Shown here: positions 1-4,898 of the stretch, one piece after another
How the letters are laid out: the number at the start of each line of letters is the position of its first letter
Numbering within the stretch: the first letter of the stretch is position 1
Position numbers and translations under genes: made by a program
DNA from: Betaproteobacteria bacterium
Lineage (GTDB): Bacteria; Pseudomonadota; Gammaproteobacteria; Burkholderiales; Usitatibacteraceae
Assembly: GCA_012274175.1 (NCBI GenBank)
Contig: JAAOZZ010000295.1
Span: 1 to 6,249, forward strand
DNA length: 6,249 nt
Reading direction: 5' to 3'
The notes under the pieces: model-generated
Seen by the model: the letters and a program-made list of their open reading frames with translations, nothing else
Databases searched by the model: none
Told to the model about the DNA's origin: nothing

Positions 1-477
1 CTCGTAGGCACCCTTCGAGGGATCGTCGCTGTAGAGCGTGAGGGCCACCACCGGCACGTCGTCGATGCCGCGCGGCTTGATGATCGGCTCCAGGACGCCC
101 AGCTCCGGCGACACCCAGTCGCGGTTGGCGGCCAGGGTGTCGCGCAGCCGGACGATCGCTTCCGTGCGCGGCACGCCCACCTTGAACTGCACCGTGAGCA
201 CCGCCATGCCCGGGCGCGAGATGGAGTACACGTGCTCGATGCCGGGCATCTGCGCCAGCACCTGCTCCGCGGGCGTGGCGACCAGGGCCTCCACGTCGCG
301 CACCGATGCGCCCGGGAACGGCACGAAGACGTTGGCCATCGTGACGTCGATCTGGGGCTCTTCCTCGCGCGGCGTCACCAGGACCGCGAACACGCCGAGC
401 AGCAGCGCCACGAGTGCCGCGAGCGGCGTGAGCTGCGAGTCCTGGAAGAAGCGCGCGATGCGCCCGGAGATCCCCAT
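1..477 (-). CDS. RND efflux transporter permease, N-terminal part (cut by window edge)
   Basis: This is the inner-membrane proton-driven pump of a tripartite RND system. Only the first 159 residues are in the window; the gene runs off the left edge with no stop. The protein opens with an amphipathic cytoplasmic start (MGISGRIARFFQDSQ), then TM1 (about residues 16-34, LTPLAALVALLLGVFAVLV). It continues with the PREEEPQIDV loop and the first porter-domain segment, including the PGASVRDVEALVATPAEQ stretch typical of AcrB/HAE1-like permeases. Full-length relatives are about 1000-1100 residues. The ATG lies 15 bases after the stop of the adaptor gene, in the same reading frame, so the two are surely cotranscribed; no strong Shine-Dalgarno is visible. 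The substrate cannot be told from this part: the TM4 residues that separate metal (CzcA-type) from drug pumps lie outside the window. The loop and porter sequence look HAE1-like rather than heavy-metal type. The family call is firm. Confidence 0.93.
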   Translation of the reverse strand, partial: MGISGRIARFFQDSQLTPLAALVALLLGVFAVLVTPREEEPQIDVTMANVFVPFPGASVRDVEALVATPAEQVLAQMPGIEHVYSISRPGMAVLTVQFKVGVPRTEAIVRLRDTLAANRDWVSPELGVLEPIIKPRGIDDVPVVALTLYSDDPSKGAYE

Positions 478-492
478 GGGTGCGCCGCGCCG

Positions 493-1542
493 TCAGGAAG
501 CGCCGGCCGTGGCCATGCCCGCCTTCACCGGGTCGAGGGCCACGCGCTCGCCGGGCTTCAGCCCCGCGAGCACCTCGATGCCGCGCTCGTCGGCGACGGT
601 GCCCAGGCGCAGCTGGCGCAGCTGCGGCGCGCCGGCGTCGCCCAGCACGTACACGGCCGTGAGCTCGCCGCGATGCACGACGGCATCGCGAGGCACCATG
701 AGGCGCGCCGCGCGGCCGGTCACGAAATGGGCGCGGGCGAACACGCCGGGGAAGACTCCGGTGATATCCGCGGGCAGGTCGATGCGCACCTCGGTGGAAT
801 GGGTGCGCGGATCGGCGGAGGGAACGACGGTGATGGATTTTCCTTCCACCCAGCGCTGCGCCGAGGGAATCTCCACCAGCGCCTTGCCCGAGGCCTGGAT
901 CGCGGGCACGAGCGATGAGGCCACCGTGGCGGTCACCCGCAGCGACGACGGGTCGAAGCCGGTCATGATGGGCTTGCCGGGCGAGGCCATCTCGCCCAGC
1001 TGGACGAAGCGCGCGGACACCACGCCGCCGTAGGGCGCCACGATGGTGGCGAAGCTCCTCTCGGTGGCCGCCTGCCCCGCGCCGGCGAGCATCGCCTTCA
1101 TCTGGGATTCGGCGGCCCGGAAATCGGCTTCCGACTTGTCGAGCGCGGCCTGGCTGATGAACTTCTGCGCGAGCAGCGCCCGCGAGCGCTCGTACTGCGC
1201 CCGCGCGTTGGTGAGCGTGGCCTCGGCGGAGCGCACCTGGGCCTCGCTCGCGGCGACCACCTGGGAGGCGGCGCGCTCGTCGATGCGGGCGATCACGTCG
1301 CCCTTCTTCACCCGGTCCCCCACGTCGAAGCGGATGTCGACGATGCGCCCCGCGATCTGCGAGGACACCGTGGACTGGTTCACCGCCTCCACTACCGCCT
1401 CGGCCGAAGCGCTGAGCTCCACGTCGCGCAGCTCCACGGGAGCCGAGCGCAGGGCCAGGGCGGCCGGTGCCACCGCCGCGGGCCTGTCCCCTCCGCACGC
1501 GGCGAGGAGCGCGAGGGCCACGAAGGCGGCGGCGCGCTGCAT
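493..1542 (-). CDS. RND efflux periplasmic adaptor (membrane fusion protein), lipoprotein
   Basis: This protein of 349 residues links the inner-membrane RND permease to an outer-membrane channel. The N-terminus is a lipoprotein signal with the lipobox LAAC and Cys16, followed by Gly17-Gly18-Asp19. The order is that of the HlyD/AcrA family: the first half of the lipoyl-like barrel-sandwich domain (about 55-88, SSQIAGRIVDIRFDVGDRV), an alpha-hairpin rich in Ala, Gln and Glu (about 90-160), the second lipoyl half (165-193, IVAPYGGVVSARF), a beta-barrel domain (about 200-275) and a membrane-proximal domain starting at VPRDAV (about 283). The open frame extends far upstream, but the signal peptide fixes the start here. 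A GTG two codons earlier (1548) would overlap the DUF2892 stop as GTGA and is a possible alternative. Neighbours are the DUF2892 gene, whose stop is two bases before the ATG, and the permease gene 15 bases downstream. It is probably under the CsoR-like repressor encoded divergently. Confidence 0.95.
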   Translation of the reverse strand: MQRAAAFVALALLAACGGDRPAAVAPAALALRSAPVELRDVELSASAEAVVEAVNQSTVSSQIAGRIVDIRFDVGDRVKKGDVIARIDERAASQVVAASEAQVRSAEATLTNARAQYERSRALLAQKFISQAALDKSEADFRAAESQMKAMLAGAGQAATERSFATIVAPYGGVVSARFVQLGEMASPGKPIMTGFDPSSLRVTATVASSLVPAIQASGKALVEIPSAQRWVEGKSITVVPSADPRTHSTEVRIDLPADITGVFPGVFARAHFVTGRAARLMVPRDAVVHRGELTAVYVLGDAGAPQLRQLRLGTVADERGIEVLAGLKPGERVALDPVKAGMATAGAS

Positions 1543-1544
1543 GG

Positions 1545-1763
1545 TCACGCCGCCTGCCGGGCCGAGGGCACGCCCATGCGGCGCAGGATCGTCTCGAGCG
1601 GGCAGAACCGGGTGAAACCGCTCTGGAGCAGGTTCGCGCCCACGAAGGCGGTGAACCAGAGGGCGTATTTCGTCGCGAAGAGCGGGCTCGCCTCCACGCC
1701 CAGGGCGAGGGAGAGGAGCACGAAGGCCCCGGCGAAGATGCGGACGAGTCTTTCGGTAGTCAT
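1545..1763 (-). CDS. DUF2892 (YgaP transmembrane-domain-like) small membrane protein
   Basis: This is a 72-residue membrane protein. It has a short basic N-terminus (MTTERLVRIF), a first hydrophobic segment (about 8-24, ending LALGVEA), a second (about 33-49, ALWFTAFVGANLLQSGF), then the signature C-terminal stretch TRFCPLETILRRMG with Cys54-Pro55. This layout matches PF11127, the transmembrane part of the inner-membrane rhodanese YgaP, here without a rhodanese domain. The family has no settled function; it occurs often beside sulfurtransferases and beside RND efflux genes. The start is chosen at 1763 because an upstream GGAG (1773-1776 on the complementary strand) is 9 bases away and the promoter -10 lies just beyond; the longer in-frame start at 1844 would put the promoter inside the gene. 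It is the first gene of the efflux operon, two bases or a GTGA overlap from the adaptor gene. Whether it serves the pump or reactive-sulfur handling is unknown. Confidence 0.82.
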   Translation of the reverse strand: MTTERLVRIFAGAFVLLSLALGVEASPLFATKYALWFTAFVGANLLQSGFTRFCPLETILRRMGVPSARQAA

Positions 1764-1772
1764 GGCGCGGCG

Positions 1773-1776
1773 CTCC
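1773..1776 (-). promoter_or_regulatory. Ribosome binding site of the DUF2892 gene
   Basis: On the minus strand GGAG sits 9 bases before the ATG at 1763. It decides the start against the in-frame ATG at 1844, which lies upstream of the promoter. Confidence 0.6.
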
Positions 1777-1794
1777 AGGAAAGGGTGTGTGGTT

Positions 1795-1817
1795 GATACT
1801 ATAGGGGGTATAGTATC
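1795..1817. promoter_or_regulatory. CsoR/FrmR/RcnR-type operator (perfect inverted repeat)
   Basis: GATACTATA (1795-1803) and TATAGTATC (1809-1817) are exact reverse complements, separated by GGGGG (1804-1808). An A/T-rich palindrome with a central G- or C-tract is the known operator form of the CsoR/RcnR/FrmR family, especially of FrmR and RcnR. It lies between the divergent repressor gene and the efflux operon, 70 bases before the repressor start. It covers the -10 and most of the spacer of the leftward promoter, so binding should block RNA polymerase. I found no second copy in the window. Confidence 0.85.
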
Positions 1818-1826
1818 GTTTTGCAA
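1798..1826 (-). promoter_or_regulatory. Sigma70 promoter of the DUF2892-RND efflux operon
   Basis: Read on the minus strand, a -35 TTGCAA (1821-1826) is followed by a 17-base spacer (1804-1820) and a -10 TATAGT (1798-1803). The match to TTGACA-17-TATAAT is good in both hexamers. Transcription should start near 1791, giving a leader of about 28 bases that includes the ribosome binding site of the DUF2892 gene. The -10 is the left arm of the palindromic operator, which implies direct repression by the CsoR-like protein. Confidence 0.75.
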
Positions 1827-1834
1827 GTCCGGTG

Positions 1835-1840
1835 TATGAT
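1835..1840 (+). promoter_or_regulatory. Possible -10 of the CsoR-like repressor gene
   Basis: TATGAT differs from TATAAT at one base and lies 47 bases before the repressor ATG. No good -35 is seen 16-18 bases upstream, where the right arm of the operator lies. If used, the operator would cover the -35 position and give autoregulation. An alternative -35, TTGATA at 1793-1798, has only a weak -10 partner. This is a weak call. Confidence 0.3.
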
Positions 1841-1872
1841 GCATGGTGCGCCGCGCTCCGGCGCGCCCCTTT

Positions 1873-1880
1873 GAGGAAGG
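1873..1880 (+). promoter_or_regulatory. Ribosome binding site of the CsoR-like gene
   Basis: GAGGAAGG ends 7 bases before the ATG at 1888 and selects that start. Confidence 0.75.
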
Positions 1881-1887
1881 TCAAGCC

Positions 1888-2166
1888 ATGGCAGTGATAC
1901 GGGACGAGAAGCACAAGGGCGATCTGGTGCTGCGCCTGAAGCGGGTCGAAGGGCAGCTGCGCGGCATCCAGTCGATGATCGAGTCCGGGGAGGACTGCGA
2001 GAAGGTGGCGCAGCAGATCTCCGCCAGCCGCAGGGCCCTCGACAAGGCTTTCTTCCACGTGCTCGCCTGCGCGATCCAGGCCGACCCGGGCTCGCCCGCC
2101 GGCGCGAAGCCCGCGGCGGAAAAGCGCATCCAGAACGCGGCCGAGCTGCTGGCCAAGTTCGGGTAG
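1888..2166 (+). CDS. CsoR/FrmR/RcnR-family transcriptional repressor, non-canonical ligand set
   Basis: This 92-residue all-helical repressor belongs to the family that senses Cu(I), Ni/Co, formaldehyde or persulfides and releases operator DNA when bound. The hallmark helix-1 stretch RLKRVEGQLRGIQSMIE (16-32) is present, followed by the conserved Cys37 (EDCEKVAQQISASRRALDK). Aligned by the QIS core with mycobacterial CsoR (Cys36-His61-Cys65), the first Cys is kept but the His position is Ala62 and the second Cys position is Asp66. A His57 and a Cys61 sit five residues earlier. The fit to a standard Cu(I) sensor is therefore poor, and it could be a thiol, persulfide, electrophile or other metal sensor. 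The C-terminal helix (about 74-91, EKRIQNAAELLAKFG) is normal. The gene is divergent from the RND operon, shares the operator with it, and is followed after 9 bases by a cytochrome lipoprotein gene that is probably cotranscribed. Confidence 0.93.
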   Translation: MAVIRDEKHKGDLVLRLKRVEGQLRGIQSMIESGEDCEKVAQQISASRRALDKAFFHVLACAIQADPGSPAGAKPAAEKRIQNAAELLAKFG

Positions 2167-2175
2167 GCGCGCGCC

Positions 2176-2640
2176 ATGGACCGGTTCGTTCTCGCCGCCC
2201 TCGTGGCACTCGTCGCAGGCGCCTGCGCTTCGCCTTCGGAACACGCGCACCTGCAAGGCCCGCCCATGGCCGACACGCGCGCGGCCGTGCAATTCCCCGC
2301 CCCGCTGCGGGAGCACACGCTCGCCAACATGCGCGACCACCTCGCCACGCTGCAGGCGATCCAGGACGCCCTCGCCCGCGGAGCCTTCGAGCAGGCCGCC
2401 CAGCTCTCGGAGCAGCGCCTGGGCTTGAGCTCGATGGAAGCCCACGGCGCCCACGAGGTCGCGCCCTACATGCCCTCGGGCATGCAGGAGATGGGATACG
2501 CGATGCACCAGGCCGCGAGCCGTTTCGCGATCGCGGCCACCACCGCGGGCGCCACGGGAGACCTGAAAGCCCCGCTTGCCGCGCTGGCCGACGTCACGGC
2601 GCGATGCGCCGCGTGCCACGCCGCCTATCGCCTTGAATAG
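2176..2640 (+). CDS. Putative cytochrome c'-like lipoprotein with a C-terminal CXXCH haem site
   Basis: This 154-residue exported haem protein has an N-terminal hydrophobic signal (about 4-16, FVLAALVALVAGA) ending at Cys17, a plausible though imperfect lipobox, so probable lipid anchoring. A helical domain follows with REHTLANMRDHLATLQAIQDALARG (about 45-69) and RLGLSSMEAHGAHEVAPYMPSGMQEMG (about 81-107). The only haem motif, CAACH (Cys144, Cys147, His148), is followed by AAYRLE at the very C-terminus. A four-helix bundle with the haem motif in the last helix is the cytochrome c' layout (PF01322 or a relative). The fifth ligand would be His148; the sixth cannot be assigned. Such proteins bind NO or CO or transfer electrons; which applies here is unknown. 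It starts 9 bases after the repressor stop, with no strong ribosome site (TAGGCG only), and ends 4 bases from the convergent amidotransferase gene. Confidence 0.8.
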   Translation: MDRFVLAALVALVAGACASPSEHAHLQGPPMADTRAAVQFPAPLREHTLANMRDHLATLQAIQDALARGAFEQAAQLSEQRLGLSSMEAHGAHEVAPYMPSGMQEMGYAMHQAASRFAIAATTAGATGDLKAPLAALADVTARCAACHAAYRLE

Positions 2641-2644
2641 GGAC

Positions 2645-3514
2645 TCAGGAGACCGCGGCGGCCTCGTCGCTCGCGACCGCGAGCGGCGTGAGCTCCGGGG
2701 CGAAGCGTTCGGCCACGAGATCGCCGCCCCGCACGGCCACGACCTGCCCTTCCTCCAGCGGGCGCCAACCGCCCTCGCTCGTGAGCCGCACGCTCGAGAA
2801 TATCGCCACGTGCTGCTCGGCGGCGTCGGAGCGGATCGCGAGCCCCGCCGTGTCGAAGGTGCCGCCCGGGTGCGCGCATTTGCGCATCAGCATGTGCAGC
2901 CCCGGCGGTCGGATGCCGCCCGAGGCCTGGGTGCGCCGGTGCCCGTGGGCGAACAGCGCGTCGCCGTCGGCGTAGAGGAAATTGGCCGGCCCGCAGGAGC
3001 GCAGCTCGCGGGCGAAGGCCTCGATCGCGTCGAGGCGCTCGAGCAAAGGCGGCGGCGCGCTGGAGCGGCGCCACAGGTCCTCGAGGCGCGCGAGCAGGGC
3101 GCAGAACGCGTACTCGGAATCGCTCTGCCCGACGGGGCGGGCATGCGAAAGGGGCAGGCGGGCGCGCAGCCGGCCGGGCTCGAGGTCGCCGTTGTGCGCG
3201 AAGACATGCATCGCGCCCCCCAGCTCCCGCAAGAAGGGCTGGCAGTTGCGCAAGGATCGATCTCCCTGGGTGGCCTTGCGGATGTGGGCAATGACGCAGT
3301 CGCTCGCGACCGGGTGCTCCTGGAGGAAGCGCACGCAGGCGCTGTCGCTCGCCGGCGCCGCCTCCTTCATCACGCGCACGTCCCCATCCAGGTAATGGGC
3401 GATGCCCCAGCCGTCCTTGTGCGGTCCGGCGAGGCCCCCGTGGCGCGAGAACTCCTCGAGGGAATAGCGCAGGGTCGCGGGGTGGCGGCTGGACATGCCG
3501 AGGAGCTCGCACAT
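2645..3514 (-). CDS. Class II glutamine amidotransferase (YafJ-like)
   Basis: This is a 289-residue N-terminal-nucleophile amidotransferase that hydrolyses glutamine and delivers ammonia to an unknown acceptor. The protein begins MCELLGMSS, so removal of Met exposes catalytic Cys2; this requirement fixes the start at 3514, and the ATG four bases upstream is out of frame. Further family signatures are DGWG (34-37), HIRKATQG (77-84, substrate-binding Arg), AHNG (106-109, oxyanion-hole Asn and Gly) and SDSEY (131-135). The C-terminal part (SSVRLTSEGGWRPLEEGQ) is typical of YafJ and EgtC-like proteins, and the length matches YafJ-type proteins (about 250-290). It lacks the synthase domain of the larger class II enzymes (PurF, GlmS, AsnB). 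No ergothioneine genes are in view, so EgtC is not favoured. It appears monocistronic, converging on the cytochrome lipoprotein and divergent from the DUF442 gene across 104 bases, with no clear ribosome site. Confidence 0.92.
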   Translation of the reverse strand: MCELLGMSSRHPATLRYSLEEFSRHGGLAGPHKDGWGIAHYLDGDVRVMKEAAPASDSACVRFLQEHPVASDCVIAHIRKATQGDRSLRNCQPFLRELGGAMHVFAHNGDLEPGRLRARLPLSHARPVGQSDSEYAFCALLARLEDLWRRSSAPPPLLERLDAIEAFARELRSCGPANFLYADGDALFAHGHRRTQASGGIRPPGLHMLMRKCAHPGGTFDTAGLAIRSDAAEQHVAIFSSVRLTSEGGWRPLEEGQVVAVRGGDLVAERFAPELTPLAVASDEAAAVS

Positions 3515-3602
3515 GCATCGATAGTGCGGCGTGGCGCGCCGTCGGCGTTGATCCAGCGCAAGGCCGCGCGAGGCGGCGGCCCAATGAACCCTTTTTCCGT
3601 CC

Positions 3603-3607
3603 GGAGG
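3603..3607 (+). promoter_or_regulatory. Ribosome binding site of the DUF442 gene
   Basis: GGAGG lies 11 bases before the ATG at 3619, a slightly long but usable spacing. The 104-base divergent gap it sits in (3515-3618) shows no convincing -35/-10 pair on either strand. Confidence 0.6.
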
Positions 3608-3618
3608 CCCTACAGCCG

Positions 3619-3975
3619 ATGAACCTTCCCATCACCTTCCTCGCGCCGGATTTCGCGGTGGCGCCCCAATTGTCGCCCGAGCAGGTCCGGGAGCTCGCGG
3701 CCCACGGCTTCCGCAGCGTCGTGAACCACCGCCTCGAGCAGGAGCCGGGCCAGCCGCCCCAGGCGGCGATCCGCGAGGCGGCGAGCGCCGCCCAGCTCGA
3801 ATACGTTTGGCAGCCGGTGCATTCGGGGATGATCACCCTCGAGGACGTGGCGCAGTTCGCCGAGCTCCTCGATCGCCTGCCGCGCCCGCTGCTCGCGTTC
3901 TGCCGCAGCGGAGCGCGCTCGGCCAACCTGTATCGCGCCGCGATGGCCGGCGTCCACCGCAGGACGGCGCCATGA
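3619..3975 (+). CDS. DUF442 / TIGR01244-type putative sulfurtransferase or phosphatase
   Basis: This 118-residue cytoplasmic protein belongs to the phosphatase-like fold found alone and in Blh-type fusions, annotated as TIGR01244 sulfur transferase. The N-terminal FAVAPQLSPEQVRELAAHG (about 12-30) and FRSVVNHRLEQE (31-42) are characteristic, and the active-site loop is FCRSGARSANLY (94-105). Cys95 and Arg100 have four residues between them, the six-residue loop size of rhodaneses, not the CX5R of tyrosine phosphatases. Cys95 would carry a persulfide or phosphocysteine. It lacks the beta-lactamase partner domain of Blh proteins. Its stop overlaps the start of the methyltransferase gene by four bases (ATGA), so the two are translated together. 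A role in persulfide handling fits the sulfite dehydrogenase nearby, but the substrate is not shown by the sequence. Confidence 0.88.
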   Translation: MNLPITFLAPDFAVAPQLSPEQVRELAAHGFRSVVNHRLEQEPGQPPQAAIREAASAAQLEYVWQPVHSGMITLEDVAQFAELLDRLPRPLLAFCRSGARSANLYRAAMAGVHRRTAP

Positions 3976-4601
3976 GCCGCAGCGCGGATCCCGAGCAGCT
4001 CGAACGCTGGAACACGCGCTTTTCCGCCGAGGGCTACCTCTTCGGCACGCAACCCAATGCATTCCTCGCGAGCCAGCGCGCACGGCTCGCTCCCGGCCTG
4101 CGCGCGCTCTCGGTGGCCGACGGCGAGGGGCGCAACAGCGTCTGGCTCGCGCGCCAGGGGCTCGAGGTGACCGCTTTCGATTTTTCGCCCGTTGCCGTGG
4201 CCAAGGCGCGCTCGCTCGCGAGTGCAGCCGGGGTGCGCGTCGACCACCGCCAATCGGACATCTTCCGCTGGGACTGGAGTGCCGCGCGCTACGACCTGGT
4301 CGCGGGGATCTTCTTCCAGTTCCTTACGCCCGAGGAGCGCTCGGAGGTGTTCGCGGGCATCCGCCAGGCGATCGCGCCCGGGGGACTCCTGATCCTGCAG
4401 GGCTACCGCCCCGAGCAGCTGGGATACGCCACGGGCGGACCCAAGCAGCTGGAGAATTTCTACACCGAGGAGCTGCTGCGGGAGAGCTTCGCGGGAATGG
4501 AAATCCTGCACCTCGCATCCCACGACGACATGGTCGACGAGGGGCCGGGCCACCGCGGCATGTCGGCCCTGATCGACCTCGTCGCGCGGCAGCCGGCCTA
4601 G
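3972..4601 (+). CDS. Class I SAM-dependent methyltransferase (TehB/TPMT-like)
   Basis: This 209-residue soluble enzyme has a Rossmann methyltransferase fold. The opening ERWNTRFSAEGYLFGTQPNAFL (11-32) is typical of the TehB/thiopurine-methyltransferase-like group. Motif I is SVADGEGRNSVWLA (47-60), where Asp-Gly-Glu-Gly replaces the usual Gly-Cys-Gly-Glu-Gly; the acidic residue that binds the SAM ribose is Asp70 (VTAFDFSP). The adenine-side motif is around SDIFRWDW (95-102), and the post-motif strand is IAPGGLLILQGY (134-145). Relatives methylate small soft nucleophiles such as tellurite, selenium compounds or thiols, and many act on unknown substrates. The start overlaps the DUF442 stop (ATGA). 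Coupling to a sulfurtransferase-like protein suggests a thiol or persulfide-related substrate, which is inference. It ends 9 bases from the convergent sorB-like gene, and no terminator hairpin is visible between them. Confidence 0.9.
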   Translation: MSRSADPEQLERWNTRFSAEGYLFGTQPNAFLASQRARLAPGLRALSVADGEGRNSVWLARQGLEVTAFDFSPVAVAKARSLASAAGVRVDHRQSDIFRWDWSAARYDLVAGIFFQFLTPEERSEVFAGIRQAIAPGGLLILQGYRPEQLGYATGGPKQLENFYTEELLRESFAGMEILHLASHDDMVDEGPGHRGMSALIDLVARQPA

Positions 4602-4610
4602 GGCGGGATC

Positions 4611-4898
4611 TCAGCGCTTGCCGTAGTGGGCGGCGAGGTAGTCCGCGATGGGCTGCACGTCGTCGTCCTTGATCGGCGCGCCGAACGCCTTCTTCATCTT
4701 CACCACCGTGGCCTCCCAGCCCTTGTGGTCGAGGAAGGGGGAATTGAGCGGGATGTAGTCGAGGCTGTGGCAGGTATTGCAGTTCTGGCGCACCTTGTCG
4801 AGGCCGGGTCCCGGCTGGAGCTGCACCTTTTCCTCGCCGGCCCACGCCGCCACGGCGGCGAATCCCGCGCACAACGCCACGCAACGCAGCACGTTCAT
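4611..4898 (-). CDS. sorB: Sulfite dehydrogenase cytochrome c subunit (SorB-like)
   Basis: This 95-residue periplasmic monohaem cytochrome c takes electrons from the molybdenum subunit during sulfite oxidation and passes them to a soluble cytochrome or the terminal oxidase. The signal peptide covers about residues 1-20 (cleavage near AWA-GEEK). The haem site is CNTCH (Cys40, Cys43, His44), followed by SLDYIPLNSPF; the likely distal ligand is Met68 in VVKMKKAFGAPI. The tail IADYLAAHYGKR is the usual last helix. Length and motifs fit SorB of Starkeya-type enzymes and related small cytochromes. The start overlaps the sorA-like stop by one base (TGATG), so translation is coupled. The longer open frame upstream is only a read through the sorA region. 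The symbol is given by motif and gene order; other SorA-associated cytochromes are hard to tell apart. Confidence 0.88.
   Translation of the reverse strand: MNVLRCVALCAGFAAVAAWAGEEKVQLQPGPGLDKVRQNCNTCHSLDYIPLNSPFLDHKGWEATVVKMKKAFGAPIKDDDVQPIADYLAAHYGKR

Noticed and set aside
38..1033. Long plus-strand open frame (331 residues) opposite the RND genes
   Set aside because: Low-complexity Ser/Thr/Arg/Ala composition typical of an antisense shadow in high-GC DNA; the minus strand carries two clear RND proteins here.
1888..2166. Naming the repressor csoR, frmR or rcnR
   Set aside because: The ligand residues fit none of these well, so the effector and the gene symbol are left open.
493..2619. A 708-residue open frame on the minus strand, upstream part beyond 1542
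   Set aside because: Only the last 349 codons are a real protein (the RND adaptor with a signal peptide). The rest crosses the operator, the CsoR-like gene and the cytochrome gene in a shadow frame with no family features.
3515..3618. Promoters in the amidotransferase-DUF442 divergent gap
   Set aside because: TTGATC at 3548-3553 has no acceptable -10 at normal spacing, and the T-run at 3592-3596 is not preceded by a stem, so neither a promoter nor a terminator is supported.
2625..4553. A 642-residue minus-strand open frame
   Set aside because: It is Arg/Ala/Gly-rich without recognisable domains and overlaps three well-supported genes in other frames.
4599..4613. Rho-independent terminator between the convergent methyltransferase and sorB-like genes
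   Set aside because: The 9-base gap has no stem with a T-tract on either strand; the same holds for the 4-base gap at 2641-2644.
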